A stretch of DNA of 64,000 bases from an uncultured Sphingomonadaceae bacterium (GTDB lineage Bacteria > Pseudomonadota > Alphaproteobacteria > Sphingomonadales > Sphingomonadaceae). The position numbers and the translations under genes were made by a program. Shown here piece by piece: positions 63,450 to 64,000 of this stretch (its first letter is position 1; every line of letters begins with the position of its first letter). The notes beneath the pieces are model-generated. The model did no database searches. It saw only the letters and a program-made list of their open reading frames with translations, and was not told the DNA's origin. The stretch lies in assembly GCA_913060895.1 (NCBI GenBank), contig CAJXSN010000008.1, positions 62,001-126,000 on the forward strand. Reading direction: 5' to 3'.

Positions 63450-64000
63450 GCCCGTGCCCTCCCGATCCCGAGGCCGTCGATCTCGGCCGCAAGCGCCGCC
63501 ATCTCGTGCATGGCGCGCTCCCCGCTATCGGTCTCGGAAACGAGCCGTCCAGTTTGCGCGCTCTCAGCGAAAGCGACGCGCTGGCCGATAGTGGTGGCAA
63601 GCAAGGGCGGATCGTGATCGGCCATGGTCTCGGCTGTCTCACGGGCGATAACGGTGCGCGCGGCGCAGCGATTGAGGACAAAGCGTGCGGCCAGCTGGGG
63701 CCGATAGATCCGCGCCTCCGTCACCAGCGCCAGCATCTCTGCCGAAGCCCAGCCGTCGAGAGGTGATGGCTGGACCGGGATCAACACCAGATCGGCGGCG
63801 AGCAGGGCGGAGCGCATGAGGCCGGCGACGCGGGGCGACCCGTCGATGACGACGACATCAGCGCCACGCGCCAACTCCGGTGCTTCCCGGTGCAATGTGT
63901 CGCGGGCCAGGCCGATAACGCTGAACAGCCTTGGCAGCCCTTCATGGCTGCGCCGCTGCGACCAGTCGAGCGCAGAGCCTTGCGGATCGGCGTCGATCAG
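63446..64000 (-). CDS. parA: ParA-family ATPase, start outside window
   Basis: The frame is open to the edge, so the N-terminal Walker A lies beyond base 64000. The visible 184 codons contain LIDADPQGSALDW (switch I), VVVIDGSPRVAGLMR (Walker B region) and PVQPSPLDGWASAEML. ParA proteins segregate or maintain plasmids and ICEs; the partner is the ribbon-helix-helix gene that follows. Confidence 0.92.
   Translation of the reverse strand: MIDADPQGSALDWSQRRSHEGLPRLFSVIGLARDTLHREAPELARGADVVVIDGSPRVAGLMRSALLAADLVLIPVQPSPLDGWASAEMLALVTEARIYRPQLAARFVLNRCAARTVIARETAETMADHDPPLLATTIGQRVAFAESAQTGRLVSETDSGERAMHEMAALAAEIDGLGIGRARA

Overview
The window reads as a stretch of an alphaproteobacterial chromosome, most likely Sphingomonadales and probably Erythrobacteraceae, that runs into a large integrative and conjugative element (ICE). 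The evidence for the host is a SufC-D-S-T-A operon behind a DUF559 protein, DUF2093, EI24 and MmcB genes, an alphaproteobacterial SOS box (GAAC-N7-GAAC) in front of mmcB, and moderately high GC. The species is not determined.

Region 1, 1-29541, is core chromosome. It holds the suf Fe-S assembly operon; a TerB-like protein; adenosine kinase; purD and xseA, whose start codons overlap; an M23 peptidase; a phytase-like esterase; rpmB; tadA; a secreted RNase T2 coupled to nadC; an NsrR-type Rrf2 repressor divergent from a single-domain globin with NsrR-like operators between them; a LytS/LytTR two-component pair; an HD protein; an envelope-quality set (two M48 peptidases and a DsbA-like thioredoxin); an alpha/beta hydrolase; an APP1-type phosphatase; a PAS protein; DUF2141; a sterol-desaturase-like hydroxylase; and mmcB.

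Region 2, 29667-30035, is a tRNA-Arg(CCG) landing site: a tRNA gene cut off after its anticodon arm, 248 bp of non-coding remnant, and a complete tRNA-Arg(CCG) with a different anticodon stem. Foreign DNA follows.

Region 3, 30036-40406, is a defence island on one strand with overlapping or near-touching genes: a WYL regulator, an SNF2 helicase with a degenerate phospholipase-D-like N-terminus, a DUF4391 protein, a beta-class type III DNA methyltransferase and a type III restriction subunit. A near-consensus promoter overlapping inverted repeats precedes the WYL gene. This expanded type III restriction system is the strongest candidate for an incompletely described system here. Unlinked LysR and TetR regulators follow.

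Region 4, 42411-64000, is the conjugation module, all on the minus strand. From upstream to downstream in transcription it runs ParA, a ribbon-helix-helix protein, DUF2840, TraF, DUF736, lytic transglycosylase, a candidate oriT, DUF3363 relaxase, TraG, a second ribbon-helix-helix protein, then trbB-C-D-E-J-K-L-F-G-I and DUF2274. Between traG and trbB sits a second defence cassette, a three-gene SMC/Rad50-like ABC system (ABC-3C or Lamassu-like) whose nuclease-like effector carries an in-frame stop codon. No integrase is visible; the ICE probably continues past the right edge.
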